A model generated the notes under the pieces. It worked only from the letters and a program-made list of their open reading frames with translations. It had not been told where the DNA came from and did no database searches. A DNA stretch of 64,000 bases, taken from positions 235,853 to 299,852 of the forward strand of contig JABLXX010000006.1 of assembly GCA_013177825.1 (NCBI GenBank). Reading direction: 5' to 3'. The stretch's first letter is position 1. Every line of letters begins with the position of its first letter. Positions 51,495 to 61,019 of this stretch are shown piece after piece. The DNA is from Syntrophaceae bacterium. Lineage in GTDB: Bacteria > Desulfobacterota > Syntrophia > Syntrophales > PHBD01. The position numbers and the translations under genes were made by a program.

Positions 51495-52844
51495 ATGGGA
51501 AGATTGTTCGGAACGGACGGGATCCGGGGACCCGCCAACCGCTACCCGATTACGGCGGAGATGGCCTTCCGCATCGGCCGCGCGGCGGCCCGGTTCTTCC
51601 TGCGACGGGAACACCGGCCTCACCGGATCGTCCTCGGGCGCGATACGAGAGAATCCGGGGAAATGCTCGAGAACGCCCTGGTGGAGGGAATCTGCTCGGC
51701 CGGCATGGACGCCCTCCTGGCCGGCATCATCCCAACGCCGGCGGTGGCCTTTCTCACGGCAGACGAGCAGGCGGATTGCGGGATCGTCGTTTCCGCCTCC
51801 CACAATCCCTATCAGGACAACGGAATCAAGATCTTTTCCGCCGAGGGCACCAAACTGCCCGACAAGGCCGAAGAGATTATCGAAGGGCTAATCCTGGACA
51901 ATCACGACAACGACGCCGATCCGTCCCCCGCCTGTCACGGGATGGCCCGTTCCCTGGCGGACGCCCGGGAGCGCTACGCGGCTTTTGTCCGTGGAACAGT
52001 TCCGGGTCTCTTCCTGAAGGGTCTGCGAATCGTCCTGGACTGTTCGCACGGTGCGACGTACCGGGTGGCCCCGGCGGTCTTCGAGGCCCTGGGGGCGCAG
52101 GTGACGGTCCTCTCCGCCCGGCCCGACGGCAGGAACATCAACGACGGCTGCGGGTCACAGCATCCCGGCCTCCTGGCCGAGAGGATCGTGAAGGACGGGG
52201 CCGACGCGGGCTTCGCCTTCGACGGCGACGGCGACCGGGTCATCGCCGTGGACGAGACGGGGAGAGTGCTTACCGGAGATGCCCTCCTGGCAATCTGCGG
52301 CCGCCGGCTTCGGGACGAGGGGCGCCTCGCGAACAACCTGGTCGTCCGCACCGTCATGAGCAACATCGGTCTCACGATCGCTTTCCGGGAAATGGGAATC
52401 GACTCGATCATGACCGACGTGGGAGACCGCCATGTCTTCGCGGCGATGAAGGAGCGGGGGGCCGTCCTCGGCGGCGAGGATTCGGGCCACCTGATCTTTC
52501 TCGACCACCATACCTCCGGCGACGGCATCCTTACGGCCCTTCAGGTCCTGGCGGCCAAGGACGCAGCCGGGCGGCCTCTCTCGGAACTGGGGCGCCTCAT
52601 GACGGTCTATCCCCAGGTGCTCCTCAACGTGGAGACCCGCTCCCGTCCAGACCTGGAAACGGTACCGGCGATCCGGGAGGCGATCCGGGAGGCGGAAGCG
52701 TCGCTGGACGGCCGGGGCCGGGTCCTGGTTCGCTATTCCGGGACGCAGAACCTATGCCGGGTGATGGTGGAGGGACCCACGCGGGAAGAGACGGAGGCCC
52801 ATGCAGACCGGATTGCCCGGATCGTGCAGGAGATTCTCGGATAA
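51495..52844 (+). CDS. glmM: Phosphoglucosamine mutase
   Basis: The 449-residue product converts glucosamine-6-P to glucosamine-1-P for wall and LPS precursors. The phosphoserine is Ser102 in SASHNPYQDNG, the metal loop is FDGDGDR, and the sugar-binding loop is GGEDSGHLI, all as in GlmM rather than PMM/PGM. GGGAGG precedes the ATG. Single gene, with 171 bp of apparently non-coding sequence after it. Confidence 0.96.
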   Translation: MGRLFGTDGIRGPANRYPITAEMAFRIGRAAARFFLRREHRPHRIVLGRDTRESGEMLENALVEGICSAGMDALLAGIIPTPAVAFLTADEQADCGIVVSASHNPYQDNGIKIFSAEGTKLPDKAEEIIEGLILDNHDNDADPSPACHGMARSLADARERYAAFVRGTVPGLFLKGLRIVLDCSHGATYRVAPAVFEALGAQVTVLSARPDGRNINDGCGSQHPGLLAERIVKDGADAGFAFDGDGDRVIAVDETGRVLTGDALLAICGRRLRDEGRLANNLVVRTVMSNIGLTIAFREMGIDSIMTDVGDRHVFAAMKERGAVLGGEDSGHLIFLDHHTSGDGILTALQVLAAKDAAGRPLSELGRLMTVYPQVLLNVETRSRPDLETVPAIREAIREAEASLDGRGRVLVRYSGTQNLCRVMVEGPTREETEAHADRIARIVQEILG

Positions 52845-53015
52845 GGAGCCCCGGTCCGGAGAGGAACTGTGCGCCGAGGCCGACCCCGCCTGCCGATCGG
52901 TCCGTGACATTACCCGGACAAAAAAGTGGAAGGAGACGGAAAAAGCCTTGCCATTTCCGCCCGCTTCCTTCAGTAGAGGGAACCCGCGGCGGGAACCCGA
53001 AAGGCGCTATCTTCC

Positions 53016-53657
53016 ATGGACCTGATCCTGCAGTTTATCGATATCTTCCTTCACCTGGAACGCTACATTAGCGATATTCTTCGGATCTTCGGCCCGTGGA
53101 CCTATCTGGTCGTTTTCCTGATCATTTTCTGTGAAACGGGGCTCGTGGTGACCCCGATTCTTCCCGGCGATTCCCTTCTCTTCGGCCTGGGGGCGTTCGC
53201 CGCCCGGGGCGACCTGGATCCGGTCCTCCTGGTCTCGCTCCTGTCCTTGGCCGCCGTCCTCGGCGACACGGTAAACTACGCCATCGGAAAATACGTGGGA
53301 CCCCGGGTGTTTCACGAGAACACCTCGCGATTCCTCAGGAGGGAGTATCTCGACCGGACCCATGCCTTTTACGAGCGTCACGGAGGCAAGACGATCATCA
53401 TCGCCCGGTTCATTCCCATTATCCGAACGTTTGCGCCTTTTGTGGCGGGCATCGGCACCATGACCTACCGCCGCTTTCTTTCCTACAACGTCATCGGGGG
53501 AATCGCCTGGATCGTCACGTTCGTCCTGGGGGGATACTTTTTTGGCAACCTTGCCTTCGTGAAGCGGAACTTCACACTGGTCATCATGGTCATCATCATC
53601 CTGTCGGTCATGCCGGGTATGATCGAGTACGTCCGGCAGAGAAAGCAGAACGCCTGA
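53016..53657 (+). CDS. DedA-family membrane protein
   Basis: The 213-residue product has the VTT domain: TPILPGDSLLFGLGAFAARG, GDTVNYAIGKYVG and the essential Arg-containing ARFIPIIRTFAPFVAG. It is about the length of E. coli DedA/YqjA. DedA proteins support membrane integrity and undecaprenyl-phosphate recycling. The ATG lacks a close Shine-Dalgarno. Confidence 0.93.
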   Translation: MDLILQFIDIFLHLERYISDILRIFGPWTYLVVFLIIFCETGLVVTPILPGDSLLFGLGAFAARGDLDPVLLVSLLSLAAVLGDTVNYAIGKYVGPRVFHENTSRFLRREYLDRTHAFYERHGGKTIIIARFIPIIRTFAPFVAGIGTMTYRRFLSYNVIGGIAWIVTFVLGGYFFGNLAFVKRNFTLVIMVIIILSVMPGMIEYVRQRKQNA

Positions 53658-53790
53658 GAAAGGGAACGAAACGTCGATGGTTTGCCGGGAGGATCCGGTT
53701 GAAATTCGTGGTAATGCCCGCTATGATCGCCGGAAAGTGATCGGGATCCCGCCGATGTGGATACGGCGGGCCTGCGGAAAGGACCGGATC

Positions 53791-54696
53791 ATGAAAGGTC
53801 GAATCGCCTTGTGCGTCCTCTTGGCCATGCTGCTCTTTGCCTCTGTTGCGGCGGCGAGCCAGGAATCCTCGTCCATTTTCAAGGTCGGCGGCGACGTCAC
53901 CATTGAGGCGGGAACGAAAGCGAAGCGGGTCGTTTCCTTCGGCGGACAGGTGACGGTGAACGGCGTGGTGGAGACGGACGTTGTGGCTGTCGGCGCTTCG
54001 GTCGTGCTTGGGAAAAATGCCGTCGTCGACGGCGATGTGGTCTCTCTCGGGGGAACCATCGTCAAGGGGCGGGGCGCGGTGATCCGGGGGAACATCACGG
54101 AGATCAACGCCTCCAATTTCTGGACCGTCGTGTCCTCGGCCATCGAGGATGAGGCGGAGGGCTGGTCCTGGGTCTGGGCCGTCATCTCCCTCGCGATCTT
54201 TTTCTGCATCCTCATCATCGCCATGCTGGTGACGATTCTGGTCCCGAAGCCCATCGCGGTCATCTCTGCGACCATCCGGGAAGAAACCCTCCGCTCCTCG
54301 CTCTGGGGGCTTCTGGCCCTGATCCTGGCGGTGCCTCTGGCGATCCTCCTGGCGATTTCCGTCATCGGGATCGTCCTCATCCCCCTGGAGGTCGTCATCA
54401 TGACCCTGGCGGCCCTGGCGGGGTTCATCGCCATGTCGAAGCTCATCGGACAGCAGGTATACGCCCTGGCGAGGAAACAGAACCAGGGCATCGTCCGGGA
54501 GACGTTCTGGGGACTCATCATACTCTGGTTTGCCGGCTGGATTCCCTATGTAGGACCGATCTTGAAGGTGCTGGCCGTCGTGCTGGGCCTGGGCGGGGTC
54601 ATTTTCAGCCGGTTCGGGACCCGCACGAAGGGCCTTCCCTTGCAGCCTCCGCCCGTGGACCAACCGCCCGCGGAACCGCCACCCGCCGTTGCTTGA
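53791..54696 (+). CDS. Membrane protein with exported bactofilin-like repeat domain
   Basis: The 301-residue product has a cleaved signal (MKGRIALCVLLAMLLFASVAAAS-type start), a region of short beta repeats (about 30-108, FGGQVTVNGVVETDVVAVGA, VVDGDVVSLGG) like polymer-forming bactofilin proteins, then four or five membrane helices (about 128-285) and a Pro-rich tail. The repeat domain is thus predicted to be periplasmic, unlike cytosolic bactofilins. Role unknown. AAAGGA precedes the ATG. Confidence 0.75.
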   Translation: MKGRIALCVLLAMLLFASVAAASQESSSIFKVGGDVTIEAGTKAKRVVSFGGQVTVNGVVETDVVAVGASVVLGKNAVVDGDVVSLGGTIVKGRGAVIRGNITEINASNFWTVVSSAIEDEAEGWSWVWAVISLAIFFCILIIAMLVTILVPKPIAVISATIREETLRSSLWGLLALILAVPLAILLAISVIGIVLIPLEVVIMTLAALAGFIAMSKLIGQQVYALARKQNQGIVRETFWGLIILWFAGWIPYVGPILKVLAVVLGLGGVIFSRFGTRTKGLPLQPPPVDQPPAEPPPAVA

Positions 54697-54729
54697 CCTG
54701 ATACCAGCCGGTCCATGAAAAGGGGGAAT

Positions 54730-55277
54730 GGATTTCAAATCCGCTCCCCCATCCTTTCTTACTCTCTGCATCAGGGCGCGGGGGCTGCCACGGGGGCATG
54801 CCGCCGTCGCGGCCGTTTGTCCGGACGGGCTGTTGAAAAACGCCCGTCTGCGGCGTTTCCCTCCTCCTTCGCCATTCGACGTACCGAAAAGGGTACGACT
54901 CATGGCTCAGGAGTTCGGGGGCCTTGCATCCGGGCATTTTTGAACAGCCCGCTAAATGCATCCAGCAGGGATATCCTGATTGCTCCTCTGGAAACCCCCG
55001 GTCGCGCCCCCGCGAACGTCCGTCGGGGAGAGGGGGCTTACCGGAGCGCGAATAGCGGCTTTTTCGGGGTACCCTGCCGTCGCAGCGAAGCGCCCGCAAA
55101 GTCATCTGTCTGAGCGCCGCCAGGCGCGAGTTATGACTTTGCAGCGGAGCGAGACGATGCAGGGTCGAAAAAACGCTTCTGAGCGCAAGGGAAGTCCCTC
55201 TCCCACATGCGAGCCCCCATCCGCGCCTGATTTCTGTAAAAAGGATGCAATAAGGAAGAGGTGCGGATTTGAAATCC
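54730..55277. repeat. Non-coding inverted-repeat element of about 550 bp
   Basis: The 644-bp gap between 54697 and 55340 holds no convincing gene. Its ends carry a perfect 15-bp inverted repeat (54730-54744 and 55263-55277), with weaker similarity reaching about 55 bp inward. Inside are a 19-bp inverted pair with two mismatches (54827-54845 and 54932-54950, GGGCTGTT.AAAAA.GCCC) and a perfect 10-bp pair (55096-55105 and 55133-55142). It resembles a MITE-like or dispersed repeat of the lineage. The end palindromes could also serve as terminators for the convergent genes. Confidence 0.6.
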
Positions 55278-55340
55278 GTCGCCTTTCTTTTCGTGGCTGC
55301 GGCATCCGTCTCTTCTGAGGGATTCCGAAAAGGACTGCCG

Positions 55341-56795
55341 CTATCGCCTTCCTCCAAACAGGGAACCCAGGACGCCGCGGATGATCTGCCGGCCGATCTG
55401 GCTGCCGATGCTGCGGGCGGCGCTCGTGGCGAGCGCTCCGACCAGCTGCTCCGTCTGTGTCTTGGGCTGCTTTTTTGCGGGTGTCGCGGACGATACCGCC
55501 TCCGCCTCCTGTCCGGCCCGGGCCTTGAGTTTTTCGTACGCCGATTCACGGTCGACGGTGTTTTCGTACGTGCCGTAGAAAATGGATCCCCTCACGATTT
55601 GGGTCATTTCCGCCGTCGACAGGGGCGTGAGAGCGCTCCGGGGCGGAACGATCCAGGCCCGCTCCACCTTGGCGGGAATGCCCTTCTCGTCCTGCATGGA
55701 GACGAGGGCCTCCCCCACGCCGAGTTCAAGGATGGCTGCGGCCGTGTCGAGGCCGGGATTGGCTCGGAAGGTCTCCGCGGCGGCTCGGACGGCCTTCTGG
55801 TCCCGGGGAGTGAAAGCTCGCAGGGCGTGCTGGACGCGGTTGCCCAGCTGACCGAGGACGGCGTCGGGAATGTCGAGGGGGTTCTGTGTGACGAAGTAGA
55901 CGCCGACGCCCTTGGAGCGGATCAGCCGCACGACCTGCTCGATTTTTTCCTCCAGGGCCTTCGGGGCATCGTCGAAGAGAAGATGAGCCTCGTCGAAGAA
56001 AAAAACGAGCTTCGGTTTCGGCGGGTCTCCCGCCTCGGGAAGCTGCTCGAACAGCTCCGACAGGAGCCACAGGAGGAACGTGGCGTAGACCTTGGGCGCC
56101 GTCATCAGCCTGTCTGCCACGAGGATATTGACGATCCCGCGGCCCTGTGCGTCGGTCTGCAGCAGGTCTTCGATGTTGAGGGCCGGCTCGCCGAAGAACG
56201 TCTCGCCTCCCTGTTCCTCGAGAACGAGGAGGTTCCGCTGGATGGCGCCGACGCTGGCCTTGGAGATGTTCCCGTACTCGAGGCGGAACCGGTCCGCGTT
56301 ATCGCCCACATACTGGGCCATGGCGCGCAGGTCCTTGAGGTCGAGGAGCAGGAAACCGCTGTCGTCGGCGATCTTGAAGAGAATGCTCAGCACGCCGCTC
56401 TGGGTCTCGTTCAGGTTGAGAACCCGGGACAGCAGGATCGGTCCCATCTCCGTGACCGTCGTCCGGACCGGGTGGCCCCGGTCACCGAAAACGTCCCAGA
56501 AGGCCACGGGACTTCCCTCGTATCGGAATCCTTGCATGTTCAGCTCTTTGACCCGCTCCGCGACCTTGGCGTGGTCGCCTCCCTGACTGGCAAGGCCCGA
56601 GAGGTCTCCCTTGACGTCGGCCAGGAAGACAGGGACGCCGAGGGCCGAGAACTGCTCCGCCAGCACGCGGAGGGTAACCGTCTTGCCCGTCCCGGTGGCG
56701 CCGGCGATCAGACCGTGGCGGTTGGCCATTTTTGGGTAAAGGAAGAGGTCGGACGGGCCTTTGGCGACGAGGATCGGTGATGGTTGCTGGGCCAT
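55341..56795 (-). CDS. HerA-like/DUF853 P-loop ATPase
   Basis: The 484-residue product has Walker [10 protein letters not shown] (about 32-40), [12 protein letters not shown], Walker [13 protein letters not shown] and a sensor [12 protein letters not shown], as in HerA-FtsK ATPases of the DUF853 family (E. coli YjgR). Function is unknown. GGAGGAACC lies before the ATG at 56795. The C-terminus (about 440-484) contains a glycine-rich, hydrophobic region typical of the family. Confidence 0.9.
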   Translation of the reverse strand: MAQQPSPILVAKGPSDLFLYPKMANRHGLIAGATGTGKTVTLRVLAEQFSALGVPVFLADVKGDLSGLASQGGDHAKVAERVKELNMQGFRYEGSPVAFWDVFGDRGHPVRTTVTEMGPILLSRVLNLNETQSGVLSILFKIADDSGFLLLDLKDLRAMAQYVGDNADRFRLEYGNISKASVGAIQRNLLVLEEQGGETFFGEPALNIEDLLQTDAQGRGIVNILVADRLMTAPKVYATFLLWLLSELFEQLPEAGDPPKPKLVFFFDEAHLLFDDAPKALEEKIEQVVRLIRSKGVGVYFVTQNPLDIPDAVLGQLGNRVQHALRAFTPRDQKAVRAAAETFRANPGLDTAAAILELGVGEALVSMQDEKGIPAKVERAWIVPPRSALTPLSTAEMTQIVRGSIFYGTYENTVDRESAYEKLKARAGQEAEAVSSATPAKKQPKTQTEQLVGALATSAARSIGSQIGRQIIRGVLGSLFGGRR

Positions 56796-56889
56796 GGTTC
56801 CTCCGGATATCCCGGCTGATGCGGGTTTTAGATGACGGCGACCCCGCCGGGCGACGGGGCCGCCATGGATGCCTGCACGAACCGGCCGG

Positions 56890-57180
56890 CTACTTTTTGG
56901 CGGGGGCCTTCTTCTCGGCCTTCTTGTCCTCTTTGACGTCAATGCTGGCGGCGGTCATGGTGTACTCGATGGTGACCTTGGATCCCACCTTGAGATCGCC
57001 CTTGATCTTCGTGTCTTTCGACAGGGCGAGTTCCCACTTGTCCTTTCCCTTCTGGACGACGATGAGGTTATCCTTTTTCTCCAGGACGGGTCCCGTGACC
57101 TGGTAGGTCTTGGGGCCGGCGGCGGCCGCGACGGTTGCAAACAGGAAAACGATGGCGACGGCGATCAGGATGCGTTTCAT
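56890..57180 (-). CDS. Small secreted protein with Lys-rich tail
   Basis: The 96-residue product has a signal peptide (cleaved after about ATVAAAAG) and a small beta domain ([38 protein letters not shown]) of the OB-like kind, followed by a Lys/Ala/Glu-rich tail. Similar small periplasmic proteins are common in this lineage; none has a proven role. GAAAGGAGAAGG precedes the ATG. Confidence 0.75.
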   Translation of the reverse strand: MKRILIAVAIVFLFATVAAAAGPKTYQVTGPVLEKKDNLIVVQKGKDKWELALSKDTKIKGDLKVGSKVTIEYTMTAASIDVKEDKKAEKKAPAKK

Positions 57181-57211
57181 AAACCTTCTCCTTTCTTAGG
57201 GATTTCCTGCC

Positions 57212-57239
57212 ACAATAAAGAAAGGAGGAAAAATGTCAA
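57212..57239 (-). promoter_or_regulatory. Sigma-70-type promoter for the small secreted protein
   Basis: TTGACA (57239-57234, minus strand) is perfect and TATTGT (57217-57212) matches four of six, 16 bp apart, about 30 bases before the ATG at 57180. It makes the small gene independent of the AOR operon. Confidence 0.55.
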
Positions 57240-57264
57240 GGCCGGGATGTTGCCGGGCGAGGAT

Positions 57265-59133
57265 TCATCCCCAGACCCGGGCCGCTTCGTCGGCCATGCC
57301 CGCAGCTTCCAGGGCCTCCCGCGTCGGGATGCCCTTCTCGGGATCGATGCCCATGAGCTCATAGAACCTGGCCTTCATGAAGGCCAGGTCCACCTGGGAT
57401 CCTTCGGCCTCGCCTCCCTTGCCCGGTTCGAGCATCCGGGGCGTGAGGGCGTCGTCCTCAGCCGTGAGTCCGAATCCGTGGTTGATGAGGCGCCGGAGAA
57501 AATAGACCCGCCGGCCGGCCCGCATCATCTCCTCGGCGTCCCATCCGTAGTCGGCGACGGCGTTGAAGAGGGTGAGCCAGTCCGGGATGGTCACCTCGGC
57601 GTCGGCGAAGTTGCAGAAGCAGGCGCTGTTCTCGATGGCCCCCAGGGCCACGGCGGTAACGGCGGCTTCCGCCTTGTTTTCCGAGGTCTGCGGCTCCAGG
57701 ATCAGGTCGAAGCCGATCTCCGGGTAGTACCGCGCCCCCATCTCCATGAACAGCATCGGGTCGGCGACGTGGCAGGCTCCCCGGGCGCCCACGGCGTAGC
57801 TCAGTGCCATCCCGTGCCCGCCACCCCGGGGGTCGTGCATCGGCGCCTCCAGCCCCTTGCTGTGAACCGTGTAGTCGAGGCCCTTCCCGATCTTCTCGGC
57901 GGCCTTCACGCTGCCGTCCGCGAGCAACTCTCCGATCTTGCCCTCCCGGAGGCCGATCTTCGGGATGATCACGTCGATGACCGTCGCCATGTCGCCCCAG
58001 ACGAAAGGAACGCCGTCCGTCTGCTCCAGGGTCAGGTCCCCCCGCTCGAAGGCTTCCATGGCCCAGGCGATGGTCCCGCCGGCGGAGATGCTGTCGATCC
58101 CGAGATCGTTGCAGAGGCGCCCAGCCTTGCAGGTCGCCGCCAGGTCGATGCTTCCGATGAGGGTGCCGAAGGCGACGATGGTCTCGTACTCCGGCCCGGG
58201 CCCCTCGGGAACGGCGAAGGGGCCGTCCTTGACCTCCACGACCCGCTTGCAGGCGATGCCGCAATAGGCGCAAGCCCCCCGGCGGGTCAGGTACAGGTCC
58301 GTCAGGGTACTGCCCGACAGGGCTTCCGCCGCTTCCTCCCAGAAGTTGCTGGTCCAGTTCTTCACGGGGACGTCGCCGCTGTAGACGCCGCCCATCAGGT
58401 TCGCCGCCGTGCCGTTCTCGTGAAGGACGTTCGACGCCAGGGCTTCCTTGATCCGCTCGTTCAGGTCCTTCCGGAGGGCCTCGAACGCTTCCGGGTCCGC
58501 CAGTTCCATCGTCTTTTTGGAGGCTTTCACGACGACGGCCTTGAGCTGCTTGGCCCCCATGAGGGTACCGAAGCCGGCCCGGCCCGTGGCGTGGTGTCCG
58601 TCGTTGAGGATGAGGGCGAACTTCACCAGCCGCTCCGCCGCGGGACCGATGACCAGCGTCCGGGCGTTCTTCCCGTAGCGCTCCTTCAGGAGGCGAGTTA
58701 CCTCTTCGGTCCCCTTTCCCCAGAGGTCGGAGGCGTCGAGAACCTGCGCCCGGTCGTCCTCGACCAGGAGCAGGGAGGGCTTTTCCGTCCGTCCGGTGAT
58801 GACGATGCCGTCGAGGCCGCAGTAACGCAGCTCCGGGGCAAAATAGCCCCCGCAGGAGGAGTCGCCCCAGTGCCCCGTCAGGGGGGAGCATCCGGCGACG
58901 CTGTTCCGGCTGGCCCCGGAGAGGCGGAGCCCCGCGAAGGGACCGTTCATAAAGATCAGCATGGCCGACGGATCCAGGGGATCCAGGTCGAATCGGCCCC
59001 GCTCCATGAAAAGCTTGGCCGCCAGCCCGCTGCCGCCGATGTACTGCCTGTACCAGGCCTCGGGCAGGGCCTCGATCTCTGTTTTTCCTGCCGTGAGATC
59101 CACGTTGAGTATCTTGCCTGTATTGCCTTTCAT
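57265..59133 (-). CDS. aor: Aldehyde:ferredoxin oxidoreductase (tungsten-pterin)
   Basis: The 622-residue product carries Cys288, Cys291, Cys295 in ACAYCGIACKR and Cys505/507 in NSACFCNF, which together supply the Fe4S4 ligands as in Pyrococcus AOR. GASRNSVAGCSPLTGHWGDS is the pterin-binding pattern. It oxidises aldehydes to acids with ferredoxin, or reduces acids. CAGGAGGTACG precedes the ATG. It is the last gene of the cluster Fe-S protein, ferredoxin, unknown, CooC-like ATPase, AOR, 67 bp after the ATPase. Confidence 0.95.
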   Translation of the reverse strand: MKGNTGKILNVDLTAGKTEIEALPEAWYRQYIGGSGLAAKLFMERGRFDLDPLDPSAMLIFMNGPFAGLRLSGASRNSVAGCSPLTGHWGDSSCGGYFAPELRYCGLDGIVITGRTEKPSLLLVEDDRAQVLDASDLWGKGTEEVTRLLKERYGKNARTLVIGPAAERLVKFALILNDGHHATGRAGFGTLMGAKQLKAVVVKASKKTMELADPEAFEALRKDLNERIKEALASNVLHENGTAANLMGGVYSGDVPVKNWTSNFWEEAAEALSGSTLTDLYLTRRGACAYCGIACKRVVEVKDGPFAVPEGPGPEYETIVAFGTLIGSIDLAATCKAGRLCNDLGIDSISAGGTIAWAMEAFERGDLTLEQTDGVPFVWGDMATVIDVIIPKIGLREGKIGELLADGSVKAAEKIGKGLDYTVHSKGLEAPMHDPRGGGHGMALSYAVGARGACHVADPMLFMEMGARYYPEIGFDLILEPQTSENKAEAAVTAVALGAIENSACFCNFADAEVTIPDWLTLFNAVADYGWDAEEMMRAGRRVYFLRRLINHGFGLTAEDDALTPRMLEPGKGGEAEGSQVDLAFMKARFYELMGIDPEKGIPTREALEAAGMADEAARVWG

Positions 59134-59200
59134 GAGCGTACCTCCTGGGAAAAGTGGTCCCGGTTCTCCGCAGGTCCCGGGACATAAGGGGGTTCGTGTT

Positions 59201-59971
59201 TCAGGACGCCGGTTCCGGAGCAATGAGCCTTTCGAGCAGGCTCTCCGCGGCCCGGAGGGCCGGGTTGACCGGATCAAGGGACAGCAGGTCTTCTCCGGCG
59301 AGGTTGCGGGCCGCCACGTCGCCGTCCGCGGGGATCACACCCAGGGGCTCGATTCCCGCCTCCCGCGCCAGCCGGAAGAAGAGATCCTCCGACTCCCGGG
59401 GGAAACGGCTGCCCACCGCGCAGATCCGGTCGTAGGGCAGGGACAGCTCCCGCACCAGCTCGTCGATCCTCCGGGCCGTGTCGAAGCTCAGCCGGGAGGG
59501 ATCGCAGGAAATCAGAAGGGTGTCCGAGGGGTTGCCGGCCCGGCGGCTGAAGTGCTCCAGTCCGGCGCCGAAATCCATCAGGACCAGGTCGTACATGGCC
59601 ATCGTGTCCAGCAGGCTCTCCGTGAGGGCCGAATGTACGGCGCAGTAGCAGCCCTCGCCGGCGGTCCTGCCCATGACGAGAAAGTCGAAGGAGCGGTCGT
59701 GGCGGATCGTGTCCCAGAGGGAAAACCGCAGCTTCCTTCCCCTCCCCGCCGACCCCTTGAGTTCGTTCCGGCGCCGGTCCACCGCCTGTCCGACCGTAGC
59801 CTCCACCGGGAGGCCGAGGGTCGCCGACAGGTTTGCGTCCGGGTCGGCGTCGATGACGAGGATGTCCCGGAAGGTCCCGCGGCGGAGCAGGGCGGCCAGC
59901 ATCAGGGATGCCAGGGTCGTTTTCCCCGACCCTCCCTTGCCCGTGAAGGAAAAGATGCGCGGCTTTTTCAT
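59201..59971 (-). CDS. CooC-like nickel/metallocentre maturation ATPase
   Basis: The 256-residue product has the deviant Walker GKGGSGKTT (11-19) of MinD/CooC proteins, DADPDANLSATLG, and GRTAGEGCYCAVH, the CooC-type CxC metal-binding segment. CooC inserts nickel into CO dehydrogenase, but no CODH gene is nearby; the partner here is an AOR. It overlaps the preceding gene by one base (TGATG). Confidence 0.88.
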   Translation of the reverse strand: MKKPRIFSFTGKGGSGKTTLASLMLAALLRRGTFRDILVIDADPDANLSATLGLPVEATVGQAVDRRRNELKGSAGRGRKLRFSLWDTIRHDRSFDFLVMGRTAGEGCYCAVHSALTESLLDTMAMYDLVLMDFGAGLEHFSRRAGNPSDTLLISCDPSRLSFDTARRIDELVRELSLPYDRICAVGSRFPRESEDLFFRLAREAGIEPLGVIPADGDVAARNLAGEDLLSLDPVNPALRAAESLLERLIAPEPAS

Positions 59972-60627
59972 CAGAGGATCTCCCCGGTCCGGATCCAGAT
60001 ATGCTCGTAAAGGACATACTCCACGATCAGGGCGAAACGGCCCGGATCCTCAATTTCCAGGGTCTCCGCGGGAACGAGTTCCTGGAAGACGCCGTGCTCC
60101 CTGTGATACCGGACGATTCCGGCGCCGAGGCCGGCGATCCGGTCCGTGGTTTCCTCATCCAGGTCATACGGGAAGACGAACTGGGCCCGGGAATAGCACC
60201 CGGCCAGCGCATCCAGCCGTTCCAGCTTTTCCGCCAGTCCCTCCGACCCGTCAAAGGCCAGCAGGCACTCCTTCGCCGGTGGCCGGTAGTCCCGGATCCG
60301 GCAGCGGGGCTCCGGCCCCTGAAAATCCAGGTCGATCCACCGTTCCCCCGCCGCCTCCTCGAGAACCGCCGCGACGTGACCCGCCGGATAGCCCGTCCGG
60401 CGGACGATGTCGGTTACGGTCACCCAGCCGGCTCCGACCAGGGGGTGCAGGATCCCCGTGGGAACGAAGCCGCGCTTGAGCCTCATCTTCAGGTCCCGCA
60501 TCCGCGGGAGGACCGCCGCCACGTCCACGCGGATGTCCGTTCCCGGCACGATGAGGTCCGTGCGGGCCGCGTAGCCCCGGCCGGCAAGAAAGGCGGCGCA
60601 GGCCGCCCGCAGTACGTTTCCGCCCAT
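59971..60627 (-). CDS. Uncharacterised protein of the AOR-CooC cluster
   Basis: I do not recognise the family. The 218-residue product has an N-terminal part (1-50) with an RTDLIVPGTDIRVDVAAVLP segment that resembles a nuclease-like fold, a possible winged helix (about 60-100, WVTVTDIVRRTGYPAGHVAAVL), and a mixed C-terminus with a single Cys in the middle. It lies one base after the ferredoxin and overlaps the CooC-like gene by one, so it is tightly part of this operon. Confidence 0.7.
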   Translation of the reverse strand: MGGNVLRAACAAFLAGRGYAARTDLIVPGTDIRVDVAAVLPRMRDLKMRLKRGFVPTGILHPLVGAGWVTVTDIVRRTGYPAGHVAAVLEEAAGERWIDLDFQGPEPRCRIRDYRPPAKECLLAFDGSEGLAEKLERLDALAGCYSRAQFVFPYDLDEETTDRIAGLGAGIVRYHREHGVFQELVPAETLEIEDPGRFALIVEYVLYEHIWIRTGEIL

Positions 60628-60628
60628 C

Positions 60629-60997
60629 CTAGTCGGGGAAAATCTCCGTCCCGTCGGCCAGCGTGCCGCAGAGGACGATGCTGCCGTCCCGGGGGATGAG
60701 GGCCCGGGGGACCTGCGGCTCCGGAACGACCAGCGTCAGGGCGCTCCTGGGGCAGACGGCGACGCACTCGCCGCAGCCGTCGCAGTTGATCATGAAGCCG
60801 GAGATGATCTTGTGGTCGATGTCCTCCAGCCTTCGGGGAATGTACTTGTCCAGGTCCGGGGCCTCCTTGTTCATGTAGCCCAGGACGTTCGGTCCGTGGT
60901 CGAGGCATGTCTTGACGCATTTCAGGCAATCGATGGCGTTGCCGCAGGCGTCCTCGTCCACGGCGACCCGGTAGCGGGGCGTCACGTGTTCTTCCAT
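60629..60997 (-). CDS. Two-cluster ferredoxin-like protein
   Basis: The 122-residue product holds CGNAIDCLKCVKTC (spacing C-X5-C-X2-C-X3-C, unusual) and CDGCGECVAVCP (classical C-X2-C-X2-C-X3-CP). The spacing of the first suggests a second Fe4S4 site. It is probably the electron acceptor for the AOR encoded in the same operon. AAAGGAGG precedes the ATG at 60997. Confidence 0.85.
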   Translation of the reverse strand: MEEHVTPRYRVAVDEDACGNAIDCLKCVKTCLDHGPNVLGYMNKEAPDLDKYIPRRLEDIDHKIISGFMINCDGCGECVAVCPRSALTLVVPEPQVPRALIPRDGSIVLCGTLADGTEIFPD

Positions 60998-61019
60998 GGC
61001 AGGAACCTCCTTTCCGCCT

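Noticed and set aside
54728..54750. tRNA-like T-arm (GGATTTCAAATCC) suggesting an attachment site
   Set aside because: No acceptor, D or anticodon arm is present, and the segment is part of a palindrome repeated in inverted form at 55263.
56869..59187. Long plus-strand frame of 772 codons opposite AOR
   Set aside because: It is the mirror of a G+C-rich gene, with no family pattern and His/Gly/Arg-rich composition.
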